Shown here: positions 5,252-10,099 of the stretch, piece after piece | How the letters are laid out: every line of letters begins with the position of its first letter | How positions within the stretch are numbered: position 1 is the first letter of the stretch | IMG/VR virus record: IMGVR_UViG_3300042691_008312 | Coordinates: 1 to 21,003 of that record | Length of the DNA: 21,003 nt | DNA from: a virus | Reading direction: 5' to 3' (one strand) | Program-made: the position numbers and the translations under genes | Notes under the pieces: model-generated | The model's input: the letters and a program-made list of their open reading frames with translations, nothing else | The model's database searches: none | What the model was told of the DNA's origin: nothing

Positions 5252-5557
5252 ATGAACATGACCGAAATCACCTCCCTGACCGAGTCCCTCACCAACGACA
5301 TCGACACCCTCGCGGTGTTCGACCGTCAGATAAAAGACCTGACCGCTAAGTGCAAGGTTCTTAAAGAGAACATCTCCAACACCTACGGCGAGGGCAAGCA
5401 TCGCGGCCAGCAGTACGGTGTACGGGTCACCATCGAGAACCGAAAAGGTTCTGTAGACATGGAAGCCCTCTGCAAAGCCTTCGGCATCACCGAAGAGCAG
5501 CTTGATAGCTTCCGCGGCGAGTCCAGCGCCGTCATCAAAGTCGCTTCGATTGCCTAA
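5252..5557 (+). CDS. unknown phage protein, coiled coil plus small beta domain
   Basis: This 101-residue protein is the first gene behind promoter copy 1. ATG 5252 is preceded by CGGACAGCGA; ATG 5258 is also possible. Residues about 5-45 are a coiled coil (LTNDIDTLAVFDRQIKDL, AKCKVLKENI). Residues about 50-100 read YGVRVTIENRKGSVDMEALC, then FGITEEQLDSFRGES and VIKVASI. This resembles a group of small phage proteins that pair a helical hairpin with a 'xVxWxxLAxxLG' segment, whose role is not known. A UUCG-loop terminator follows 7 bases after the stop, so it is probably a single-gene unit with some read-through. Confidence 0.75.
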   Translation: MNMTEITSLTESLTNDIDTLAVFDRQIKDLTAKCKVLKENISNTYGEGKHRGQQYGVRVTIENRKGSVDMEALCKAFGITEEQLDSFRGESSAVIKVASIA

Positions 5558-5564
5558 GACTAAC

Positions 5565-5582
5565 GGGGCTTCGGCCCCTTTT
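5565..5582 (+). terminator. rho-independent terminator with UUCG loop
   Basis: GGGGC (5565-5569), TTCG (5570-5573), GCCCC (5574-5578), then TTTT (5579-5582). It has a five-pair G+C stem, an extra-stable tetraloop and a short T-run, starting 7 bases after the stop at 5557. The T-run is short, so read-through into the next gene is likely; the next gene's ribosome binding site GGAGAG begins one base later. Confidence 0.8.
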
Positions 5583-5592
5583 GGAGAGCACC

Positions 5593-5781
5593 ATGCTGAT
5601 GATAGAAGCCATCAAAAACGCAACGATTTCTAAATTCCGCGCCTCGCGTTGCTACGGAGAGCCGACAGTGTTTGCAATGATTGTTGACGAAACCGGTTAC
5701 GCAAACGAGATTGAGTTTGCGGACGCCGAAGAAGCGCAAAAATTTGTTGACGCCATCAACGCGCTGGCAAAGAAGCGATAG
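5593..5781 (+). CDS. small unknown phage protein
   Basis: Start ATG 5593 follows GGAGAG (5583-5588) by 4 bases; ATG 5599 is also possible and better spaced. The product (62 aa or 60 aa) reads MLMIEAIKNATISKFRASRC, then FAMIVDETGYANEIEFADAE, then EAQKFVDAINALAKKR. It looks like a beta-hairpin followed by a C-terminal helix. No family recognised. It lies directly after the terminator with no promoter of its own visible, so expression probably depends on read-through from 5173. Confidence 0.65.
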   Translation: MLMIEAIKNATISKFRASRCYGEPTVFAMIVDETGYANEIEFADAEEAQKFVDAINALAKKR

Positions 5782-5795
5782 CTATTGAATACTCC

Positions 5796-5825
5796 GGGGC
5801 GATAGAAATATTTTTCATCGACCCC
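5796..5825 (+). other. hairpin just upstream of promoter copy 2
   Basis: GGGGCGAT (5796-5803) pairs with ATCG (5817-5820) and CCCC (5822-5825), with one bulged A at 5821 and a T-rich 13-base loop. There is no T-run after it; the -35 of the next promoter starts 2 bases later. It may end read-through transcription or insulate the promoter. Confidence 0.4.
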
Positions 5826-5826
5826 C

Positions 5827-5861
5827 TTGTGCGGCATACAAATATTCTTTACAGTTACATC
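5827..5861 (+). promoter_or_regulatory. promoter cassette copy 2
   Basis: TTGTGC (5827-5832), 17 bases, then TACAGT (5850-5855) followed by TACATC. The spacing is identical to copy 1. The leader ends GGACAGCGAAAGGAAAGC, with the ribosome binding site AAAGGAAAG before ATG 5896, and ACAGCGAAAGGAA is shared with copy 3. Assigned by repetition. Confidence 0.6.
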
Positions 5862-5895
5862 ACTGCAATTTGCAGGACAGCGAAAGGAAAGCAAA

Positions 5896-6111
5896 ATGAA
5901 AGCTAACGATCTTCAGAATGTGCGGCGTCTGATTGATGTTCTTCACGAGGTTGCGAACCCCTCGTTCGAGAACCCGGAAGCCGCTAAGGCGATCTGGGAA
6001 GCTGTACGAGTAGCCTTAGAGAAGCGCGGGATGAACTACGCAAGCATCATCTCTGGTGGTGTTGTGATGGATCTGATGCTGGAGCGCATGAATGAAACCG
6101 AAGGTGTCTGA
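5896..6111 (+). CDS. small unknown phage protein
   Basis: The 71-residue product starts at ATG 5896 behind AAAGGAAAG and promoter copy 2. It is helical throughout: DLQNVRRLIDVLHEVANP, EAAKAIWEAVRVALEKRG and a closing VVMDLMLERMNE. It has three to four short amphipathic helices, no cysteines, and a compact charged surface, which is compatible with a small regulator or inhibitor. I cannot name a family. It overlaps the next gene by 20 bases. Confidence 0.7.
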   Translation: MKANDLQNVRRLIDVLHEVANPSFENPEAAKAIWEAVRVALEKRGMNYASIISGGVVMDLMLERMNETEGV

Positions 6112-6307
6112 GAACTACCAGAGGGGCGGGGTCTACGCGAAGATCACCGGCAAGCAGATCTTCGAGGTGAGGCCCCATGAAGAGGATGATCGCTATGTCC
6201 TGATCGGCCCCAACCACTGGTCGATTCACCGCGGGTACTACGAAGCGGTCAAAGAGGGGATAGCGTTAGCCTCTCAAGCATCCAGCGACGATAAAAAAGA
6301 TTCATGA
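6092..6307 (+). CDS. small unknown phage protein
   Basis: Start ATG 6092 lies 8 bases after GGAG (6080-6083), inside the end of the preceding gene. The product (71 aa) begins MKPKVSENYQRGGVYAKI, followed by FEVRPHEEDDRYVLIGPNHW and a C-terminal helix YYEAVKEGIALASQAS. It seems to be a small beta-barrel-like fold with one helix. Unknown function. Its stop lies against the third promoter cassette. Confidence 0.7.
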   Translation: MKPKVSENYQRGGVYAKITGKQIFEVRPHEEDDRYVLIGPNHWSIHRGYYEAVKEGIALASQASSDDKKDS

Positions 6308-6340
6308 CAGCCGCCCAATAATTGATGCTATAGTTACACC
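6306..6340 (+). promoter_or_regulatory. promoter cassette copy 3
   Basis: TATAGT (6329-6334) followed by TACACC, then a short leader with AACAGCGAAAGGAAGCG ahead of ATG 6371. The -10 is the best of the three copies. The -35 is weaker: at the 17-base spacing it reads GACAGC, and ATGACA would need 19. Support comes from the shared TAYAGTTACAYC and ACAGCGAAAGGAA elements. Confidence 0.5.
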
Positions 6341-6370
6341 AGATTGATCAACAGCGAAAGGAAGCGAATC

Positions 6371-6613
6371 ATGGAAATGGAATACAGAATCTCCGGCATC
6401 CCCTGCATCATCCGTGTTACTCATTTTGAGAGCGTTAAGGGCAGCTTCAGCCGGAATGCTGACAGCGATCTTGACTACTACGGTTACGTTGACGCGAGCT
6501 GGGAGGTGTGTGATCGTCGCGGCCGTCCCGCTCCGTGGCTAGAGCGGAAGGTTACGGATCGGATCGAAGACGAGATCTACAACGCTCTGATTAGTTTTGT
6601 AAGGGGGAACTGA
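6371..6613 (+). CDS. small unknown phage protein
   Basis: ATG 6371 follows AAAGGAAGCG of the third cassette. The 80-residue product reads MEMEYRISGIPCIIRVTHFE, then DSDLDYYGYVDASWEVCDRR, then PAPWLERKVTDRIEDEI and a final helix. The beta-strand pattern followed by 'D..GY.D..WEV.DR.G....L...' resembles short phage proteins of unknown function carrying a glycine- and aromatic-rich central strand. The stop TGA shares its last base with the next ATG, so translation is coupled. Confidence 0.7.
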   Translation: MEMEYRISGIPCIIRVTHFESVKGSFSRNADSDLDYYGYVDASWEVCDRRGRPAPWLERKVTDRIEDEIYNALISFVRGN

Positions 6614-6957
6614 TGGACTTCCAAACCCAACAATGCAGGTACTTGCTGGCGTCGGTGATCAACCTAGCGGTGGCTGACGCTTGTCAGCATCCCGGTAGGG
6701 ACAGGCCCAGCACTGACGCTCTCACAGCTATGCGGTTTCTGTTTGATGAGTCGGTGTCTGGCTTAGCTGAATACGCCGAGCTGCTAGACATCAACCCCGG
6801 GCAGTTCCGTTCGCGCCTATTGAAAACCATGAAGGTTACTGGTGTTGGTGAGATCAACGGATTCACCGAGTCTCAGCGAATGCACTTCATGAAGAACTTC
6901 CGTTTCTGGCAGAAGAACCCCATCAACTTTGAGGAGCTTGCAGATGTTGACGATTGA
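6613..6957 (+). CDS. unknown phage protein, possible helix-turn-helix
   Basis: The 114-residue product starts at ATG 6613, sharing a base with the previous stop. Residues about 5-28 form a helix (CRYLLASVINLAVADAC). DALTAMRFLFDESVSGLAEY follows, then LLDINPGQFRSRLLKTMK (about 56-73). The 'A..FLF......YAELLDINP..FR.RLL' arrangement is a pattern I associate with small phage proteins carrying a helix-turn-helix-like turn, so a transcriptional role is plausible but unproven. The C-terminal part (MHFMKNFRFWQKNP) is basic and aromatic. It overlaps the next gene by 14 bases. Confidence 0.7.
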   Translation: MDFQTQQCRYLLASVINLAVADACQHPGRDRPSTDALTAMRFLFDESVSGLAEYAELLDINPGQFRSRLLKTMKVTGVGEINGFTESQRMHFMKNFRFWQKNPINFEELADVDD

Positions 6958-7153
6958 ACAGAAGTTGCGCCTGAAGATGGCCGTCAGAGTCCCCGCGGAC
7001 TACACCAAAGAGAACAAAGAGCTTGACAGGGTGATCGCTCAGGTCAGGTCAGAGTCTCCTCATCTTTACTGGACGCCGGAAACCCTGATTCTCAGGAAGT
7101 TTTTCAACAGACCGAAGTACCCTATCCCCTGCCAGAGCTGGAAACATGATTGA
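6944..7153 (+). CDS. small unknown phage protein
   Basis: Start ATG 6944 lies 7 bases after GAGGAG (6931-6936), inside the end of the previous gene. The product is 69 residues: a basic start (LTIEQKLRLKMAVRVPADY), a charged helix (NKELDRVIAQVRSES), then LYWTPETLILRKFFNRPKYP. It looks like a compact helical protein. It overlaps the next small gene by 8 bases (7146-7153). No family recognised. Confidence 0.65.
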   Translation: MLTIEQKLRLKMAVRVPADYTKENKELDRVIAQVRSESPHLYWTPETLILRKFFNRPKYPIPCQSWKHD

Positions 7154-7325
7154 TTACATTGAAGGCGTTATCGAGCTGAAACAGCGCCTGCAAGGCATCG
7201 AAGACGCTATGCTGAAGAAAGACATCCGCGGAGCGCGTCTGTTGCTTGCAGACATCCGCTTTCTAGCTGAAGAAACCGATTCGCATTTATGCAAACAGTT
7301 CCCACGGGAGACCGGGCATGGATGA
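7146..7325 (+). CDS. small unknown helical protein (59 aa)
   Basis: ATG 7146 overlaps the previous stop; the frame closes with TGA 7323-7325. The product reads MIDYIEGVIELKQRLQGIED, then MLKKDIRGARLLLADIRFLA, then EETDSHLCKQFPRETGHG. Two amphipathic helices of similar length suggest a helical hairpin or coiled-coil dimer. It overlaps the 20-residue peptide that follows by 8 bases. Overlap on both sides and a plausible sequence are the support; function unknown. Confidence 0.55.
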   Translation: MIDYIEGVIELKQRLQGIEDAMLKKDIRGARLLLADIRFLAEETDSHLCKQFPRETGHG

Positions 7326-7380
7326 GATCCTTGCGTGGACAATCATGGCAGGGCTATTCTGTCTTCCGCTGTTGCTGTAA
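7318..7380 (+). CDS. possible 20-residue single-span membrane peptide
   Basis: ATG 7318, overlapping the previous gene, runs to TAA 7378-7380. The product MDEILAWTIMAGLFCLPLLL is an acidic N-terminus followed by an unbroken hydrophobic stretch of about 16 residues, long enough to cross a membrane once. It is the last frame before 520 gene-free bases. Such a peptide could be a tiny membrane-active or leader peptide. Very short frames arise by chance, so confidence is low. Confidence 0.35.
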   Translation: MDEILAWTIMAGLFCLPLLL

Positions 7381-7860
7381 GCCCAGCGGGAGGTGGTTCA
7401 ACGCCCGCAGCCGGTCACGCCTAAACCCTGTGCGGGTGTTGTCTCCTCGGGCGGGGGCCGGTTGACAGCCGGGAAAGACCGGCACTTGACAAGCATAATT
7501 ATCGGAAGCAAACTATGAACTGTTGGCGTCGAAACCGACATCAGAGCCCTTGCTCATGCATCCCGCCCCAGTCAACTTGGGGTTTCGACCGGGGTGCAGC
7601 AGCAAGGGTTTTTTGTTTCTACGCTGACTGGCACAGAGACCTATACGTCGAATCTCGGTTCTTCTCTGTGCGAGAGCGGTAGAACGACAGCCAAAACCGC
7701 AGGCGTGCCGAATCCCTTGGCGCAGGCTTGACTCAGGTGCATGAGGTAGCAAGGGACAGCCGTAGATCGCACTAGATCTCGGTCAGCGAGATGAAGGTAC
7801 CGACGGGAGGTATTTCGCTGAGAGGACTCAACCTAACTTAATCGTTGGGTTGGGCCTCTC
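7381..7860 (+). ncRNA. candidate large structured phage RNA
   Basis: About 480 bases without a convincing gene hold a row of strong helices: GCGGG/CCCGC (7386-7390, 7404-7408); TGTTGG/CCGACA (7521-7526, 7535-7540); the long hairpin at 7547-7608; GCACAGAGA/TCTCTGTGC (7631-7639, 7663-7671); GCGGT/ACCGC (7676-7680, 7696-7700); TCCCTTG/CAAGGGA (7713-7719, 7750-7756); AGCGAGAT/ATTTCGCT (7785-7792, 7812-7819); and GAGAGG + CAACCTAAC pairing with GTTGGGTTG + CCTCTC (7820-7860). Loop bases GTCGAAA (7528-7534) complement TTTCGAC (7583-7589), a possible kissing interaction. Some helices exclude each other (7776-7781/7787-7792 against 7785-7792/7812-7819). This fits a large ornate phage RNA in the sense of ROOL or GOLLD, or a transcription-control region. 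I cannot assign it to a family. Bases 7861-7902, between this and the next gene, show nothing beyond a GGGGAGGG ribosome-binding-like run. Confidence 0.4.
7547..7614 (+). terminator. long hairpin with T-run, probable rho-independent terminator
   Basis: CCCTTGCT (7547-7554) pairs with AGCAAGGG (7601-7608), 8 perfect pairs. After a 3x3 internal loop, GCATCCC (7558-7564) pairs with GGGGTGC (7591-7597). Inside, CCCCA (7566-7570) pairs with TGGGG (7578-7582). TTTTTT (7609-7614) follows at once. It would end transcription from the early/middle genes. The same 3' arm sequence AGCAAGGG recurs at 7748-7755 and could pair with the same 5' arm, which would undo this hairpin. Confidence 0.6.
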
Positions 7861-7902
7861 TTGCTCAAATCAGGAAACACTCGGGGAGGGTTTTTCAACA
7901 TC

Positions 7903-8082
7903 ATGCAAATTTGCAAGTGTGGAGGTAAACTCCAAACCACCGAGTTAACCTACAGTTGGAGAGTTAAATGTCTCTCTTGTGGTAGGTACGAACTGTTTAA
8001 CTTACCTATCGGAGAGGAATATGCCCAAGGCAGAAACCCCGAAGAAACCCGCAGAGAAGAAGAAAACCGGCAGGCCGAGTAA
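7903..8082 (+). CDS. small zinc-ribbon protein
   Basis: The best start is ATG 7903, 12 bases after GGGGAGGG (7883-7890); the frame is open from TTG 7861, but the residues before 7903 do not look like protein. The 59-residue product begins MQICKCGGKLQT, with a second pair at VKCLSCGRYELF. C4-x-C6 and C23-x2-C26 would bind one zinc ion, a compact ribbon. The C-terminal third is highly charged (RNPEETRREEENRQ) because it shares DNA with the first 62 bases of the small terminase gene in another frame. Function unknown; placement just before the terminase genes suggests a regulatory or packaging accessory. Confidence 0.6.
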   Translation: MQICKCGGKLQTTELTYSWRVKCLSCGRYELFNLPIGEEYAQGRNPEETRREEENRQAE

Positions 8083-8557
8083 GTACAACCCCGAGATCGC
8101 CACAGAGATTTGTCAGCGTCTCAGCAACGGAGAACCCCTCCGTCAAATCTGCCGTGATGATCATATGCCAGCATGGCAAACCATCTACGATTGGATGTAT
8201 CGGGATGATGAGCTTGGTGAGGGCGGAGTCGGTCTTTCCAGAGCCATCGCGCGAGCGAGGGAACAAGGATACGAAGCTATCGCAGAAGAGTGCCTGCTGA
8301 TTGCTGACAATCCTCAGTTCGGTCAGAAACAGGTGATGTCCGATCAAGGTACATCAACGACTGTTGAGGATATGCTGGGTCATAGGAAGCTACAGATTGA
8401 AACCCGCCTCAAGCTGTTGGCTAAGTGGGATCCTAAGAGATTCGGCGACCGCGTAGCCCTCACAGGTGCCGATAATGCTCCTCCGATTCAAGTAGAAAGC
8501 AAGCTGCTGTTTGATGCTGTTTTGCAGAATCTAGAGTCCAAGCGGCAGGTTGAATGA
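8021..8557 (+). CDS. terS: terminase small subunit, Sf6-like
   Basis: Start ATG 8021 follows GGAGAGG (8011-8017); the same frame is open to 7979, but residues before 8021 belong to the overlapped zinc-ribbon region. The 178-residue protein begins with a lysine/proline-rich tail, then GRPSKYNPEIATEICQRL and EPLRQICRDDHMPAWQTIYD, a homeodomain-like helix-turn-helix for recognising viral DNA. A helical oligomerisation region follows (LSRAIARAREQGYEAIAEEC), then KLQIETRLKLLAKWDPKRFG. This is the arrangement of Sf6 gp1-type small terminases, which form a ring that selects DNA and stimulates the large subunit. Its stop overlaps a small frame (8554-8640) leading to the large subunit. Confidence 0.88.
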   Translation: MPKAETPKKPAEKKKTGRPSKYNPEIATEICQRLSNGEPLRQICRDDHMPAWQTIYDWMYRDDELGEGGVGLSRAIARAREQGYEAIAEECLLIADNPQFGQKQVMSDQGTSTTVEDMLGHRKLQIETRLKLLAKWDPKRFGDRVALTGADNAPPIQVESKLLFDAVLQNLESKRQVE

Positions 8558-8640
8558 CGCAGTGCAACAGACTAGTGGATACAGGCCCGAAAAAATCGGC
8601 ACTTTCCCAGTGTGATGCGGCGCAACAAAAGTGGATGTAG
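8554..8640 (+). CDS. possible 28-residue bridging minigene
   Basis: ATG 8554 overlaps the small terminase stop (ATGA), and the frame closes at TAG 8638-8640, ten bases past the GTG start of the large terminase. The product starts MTQCNRLVDTGPKKSALSQC and ends with DAAQQKWM. Its appeal is that the large terminase has no clear ribosome binding site, and a bridging minigene would deliver ribosomes to it. It could equally be chance; the 73-base gap otherwise shows only short weak inverted repeats (CCGA/TCGG, CACT/AGTG). Confidence 0.25.
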   Translation: MTQCNRLVDTGPKKSALSQCDAAQQKWM

Positions 8641-10052
8641 TCGAGATCCTCAAAGATCCTAAGACGAGGGCTGAGTTCGAGAAGCTAGCTCCGCAGGATC
8701 AGATAGCGTTTAGTTGGCGGGCGCAGTGGCTTTCTAAGGCTCATAAGCACCAGATCCTTCCTCCGGGAGACTGGTGGTCAATTTGGCTCATGCTAGCAGG
8801 CAGGGGGGCAGGCAAGACTCGAACCGCGGCAGAGCAGATTGGCTGGTGGGCTTGGTCTTATCCGAACACTCGTTGGTTGGTAGCTGCCCCTACAAGCTCT
8901 GATGTCAGGGCAACCTGCTTCGAGGGCGATTCAGGGCTACTGTCAGTTGTTCCTCCTCAGTTGGTAGCCGACTACAACAAAGCCCTACACGAACTGAAGC
9001 TGACGAACGGTAGCCTGATCAAAGGCATCCCTGCTAGTGAGCCTGAGCGTTTCCGCGGGCCACAATTCCACGGAGGGTGGTGCGACGAGCTGGCTGCTTG
9101 GGACTATCTTCAGGAAGCGTGGGATCAGATGCAGTTTGGCCTGCGCCTGAAGCTGCCTAATATGCCTACGAGGCTGATCTGTACCACGACCCCGAAGCCG
9201 AAGGATCTGATTGTCGATCTGGTCAGCAGAGAGGGTGAAGACGTAGCCCTGACGACCGCTAGCACCTACTCGAACCTCGACAACCTGTCTGACTCGTTCC
9301 GCAAACAAATTTTGCAGTACGAAGGCACGAAGCTAGGCCGTCAGGAGATCAACGCTGAGATCATCGACCCGGAAGATGGGGGAATCGTCCGCCGAGACTG
9401 GTTCAGGCTCTGGCCTGCTGGCAAAGAGTTCCCGCGGTTCGAGTACATCGTCCAAAGCTATGACTGTGCAACGTCAGAGAAGACAATCAACGATCCGACC
9501 GCGGCAGAGACGTTCGGGGTATTCAAGCCTCTTGACGGCCCGATGTCCGTGATGCTGATCGATTGCTGGCAGGATCGCCTCCAGTATCCCGAGCTTAGAG
9601 AGAAGGTTCAGGAAGAGTACGAGGTCATCTTCGGTGAGGGTAAGGACAAGAAGCGGGTGGACACGATCCTCGTTGAAGACAAGTCCGCTGGGATTTCGTT
9701 GATCCAAGACTTGAGGCGGGCGCATCTGCCTGTCGCTGCTTACAACCCCGGCAAGGCAGACAAGATCCAGAGACTGAACATCGTCTCCCACATCATCGCT
9801 CGTGGCCGGGTGTGGATCCCTGAGTCAGACAAGAGGAAGGGGTTTGTAAAAGACTGGGCCGAGCCTCTTGTGAGCCAGATCTGTTCGTTCCCTGACTCAA
9901 CCCACGACGACTTCGTCGATGCTTGTACGCAGGCTTTGAGATGGCTTAGAGATGCTGGCTGGCTAGAAGTTGATCCCCCGCCGAGAGACGACTGGGACGA
10001 GGATGATTACGTCGATACGGGGCGGAAGAGAGAGAACCCATATGCGGTTTGA
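8631..10052 (+). CDS. terL: terminase large subunit (packaging ATPase/nuclease)
   Basis: This 473-residue protein starts at GTG 8631; the frame is blocked by a stop at 8613, so no much earlier start exists. The ATPase domain has Walker A LAGRGAGKT (55-63), Walker B GGWCDE (148-153, D152-E153) and the coupling motif TTTPK (185-189). The nuclease domain has three acidic clusters: D278 (SYDCA), E349-D350 (VEDKSAG) and D426-D427/D430 (THDDFVDA), the RNase H-like metal site. It cuts concatemeric phage DNA and drives it into the prohead through the portal. Length is normal. The gene ends in a very acidic tail (DDWDEDDYVD) and overlaps a possible ATG of the next frame. Confidence 0.97.
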   Translation: MDVVEILKDPKTRAEFEKLAPQDQIAFSWRAQWLSKAHKHQILPPGDWWSIWLMLAGRGAGKTRTAAEQIGWWAWSYPNTRWLVAAPTSSDVRATCFEGDSGLLSVVPPQLVADYNKALHELKLTNGSLIKGIPASEPERFRGPQFHGGWCDELAAWDYLQEAWDQMQFGLRLKLPNMPTRLICTTTPKPKDLIVDLVSREGEDVALTTASTYSNLDNLSDSFRKQILQYEGTKLGRQEINAEIIDPEDGGIVRRDWFRLWPAGKEFPRFEYIVQSYDCATSEKTINDPTAAETFGVFKPLDGPMSVMLIDCWQDRLQYPELREKVQEEYEVIFGEGKDKKRVDTILVEDKSAGISLIQDLRRAHLPVAAYNPGKADKIQRLNIVSHIIARGRVWIPESDKRKGFVKDWAEPLVSQICSFPDSTHDDFVDACTQALRWLRDAGWLEVDPPPRDDWDEDDYVDTGRKRENPYAV

Positions 10053-10099
10053 TGGACTTGACTGCCCCCAAAAGTTATGATGCGGGCAAGGAGATTCCT

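Noticed and set aside
4993-5349. A 118-codon + strand frame across the intergenic region
   Set aside because: It runs from inside the Ref-like gene through the promoter cassette and into the 5252 gene in another frame. Its translation has no family character and would overlap clear regulatory elements.
7462-7499. Two perfect TTGACA hexamers (7462-7467 and 7486-7491) and CATAAT (7494-7499) as a promoter
   Set aside because: No TATAAT-like hexamer stands 16-18 bases after either TTGACA, and CATAAT is 2 or 26 bases away. It may still be a promoter of unusual type, but I cannot support it.
7513-7752. A 79-codon - strand frame in the gene-free region
   Set aside because: No ribosome binding site, arginine- and serine-rich translation, and it coincides with the paired arms of the RNA helices.
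8558-8630. A cos or pac site between the terminase genes
   Set aside because: Only short weak inverted repeats are visible and no direct-repeat set; position alone is not enough.
10049-10099. Starts at TTG 10049 or ATG 10052 for the giant protein
   Set aside because: No good ribosome binding site, while ATG 10100 has AAGGAG at ideal distance and begins the first repeated helix. ATG 10052 cannot be fully excluded because it overlaps the terL stop.
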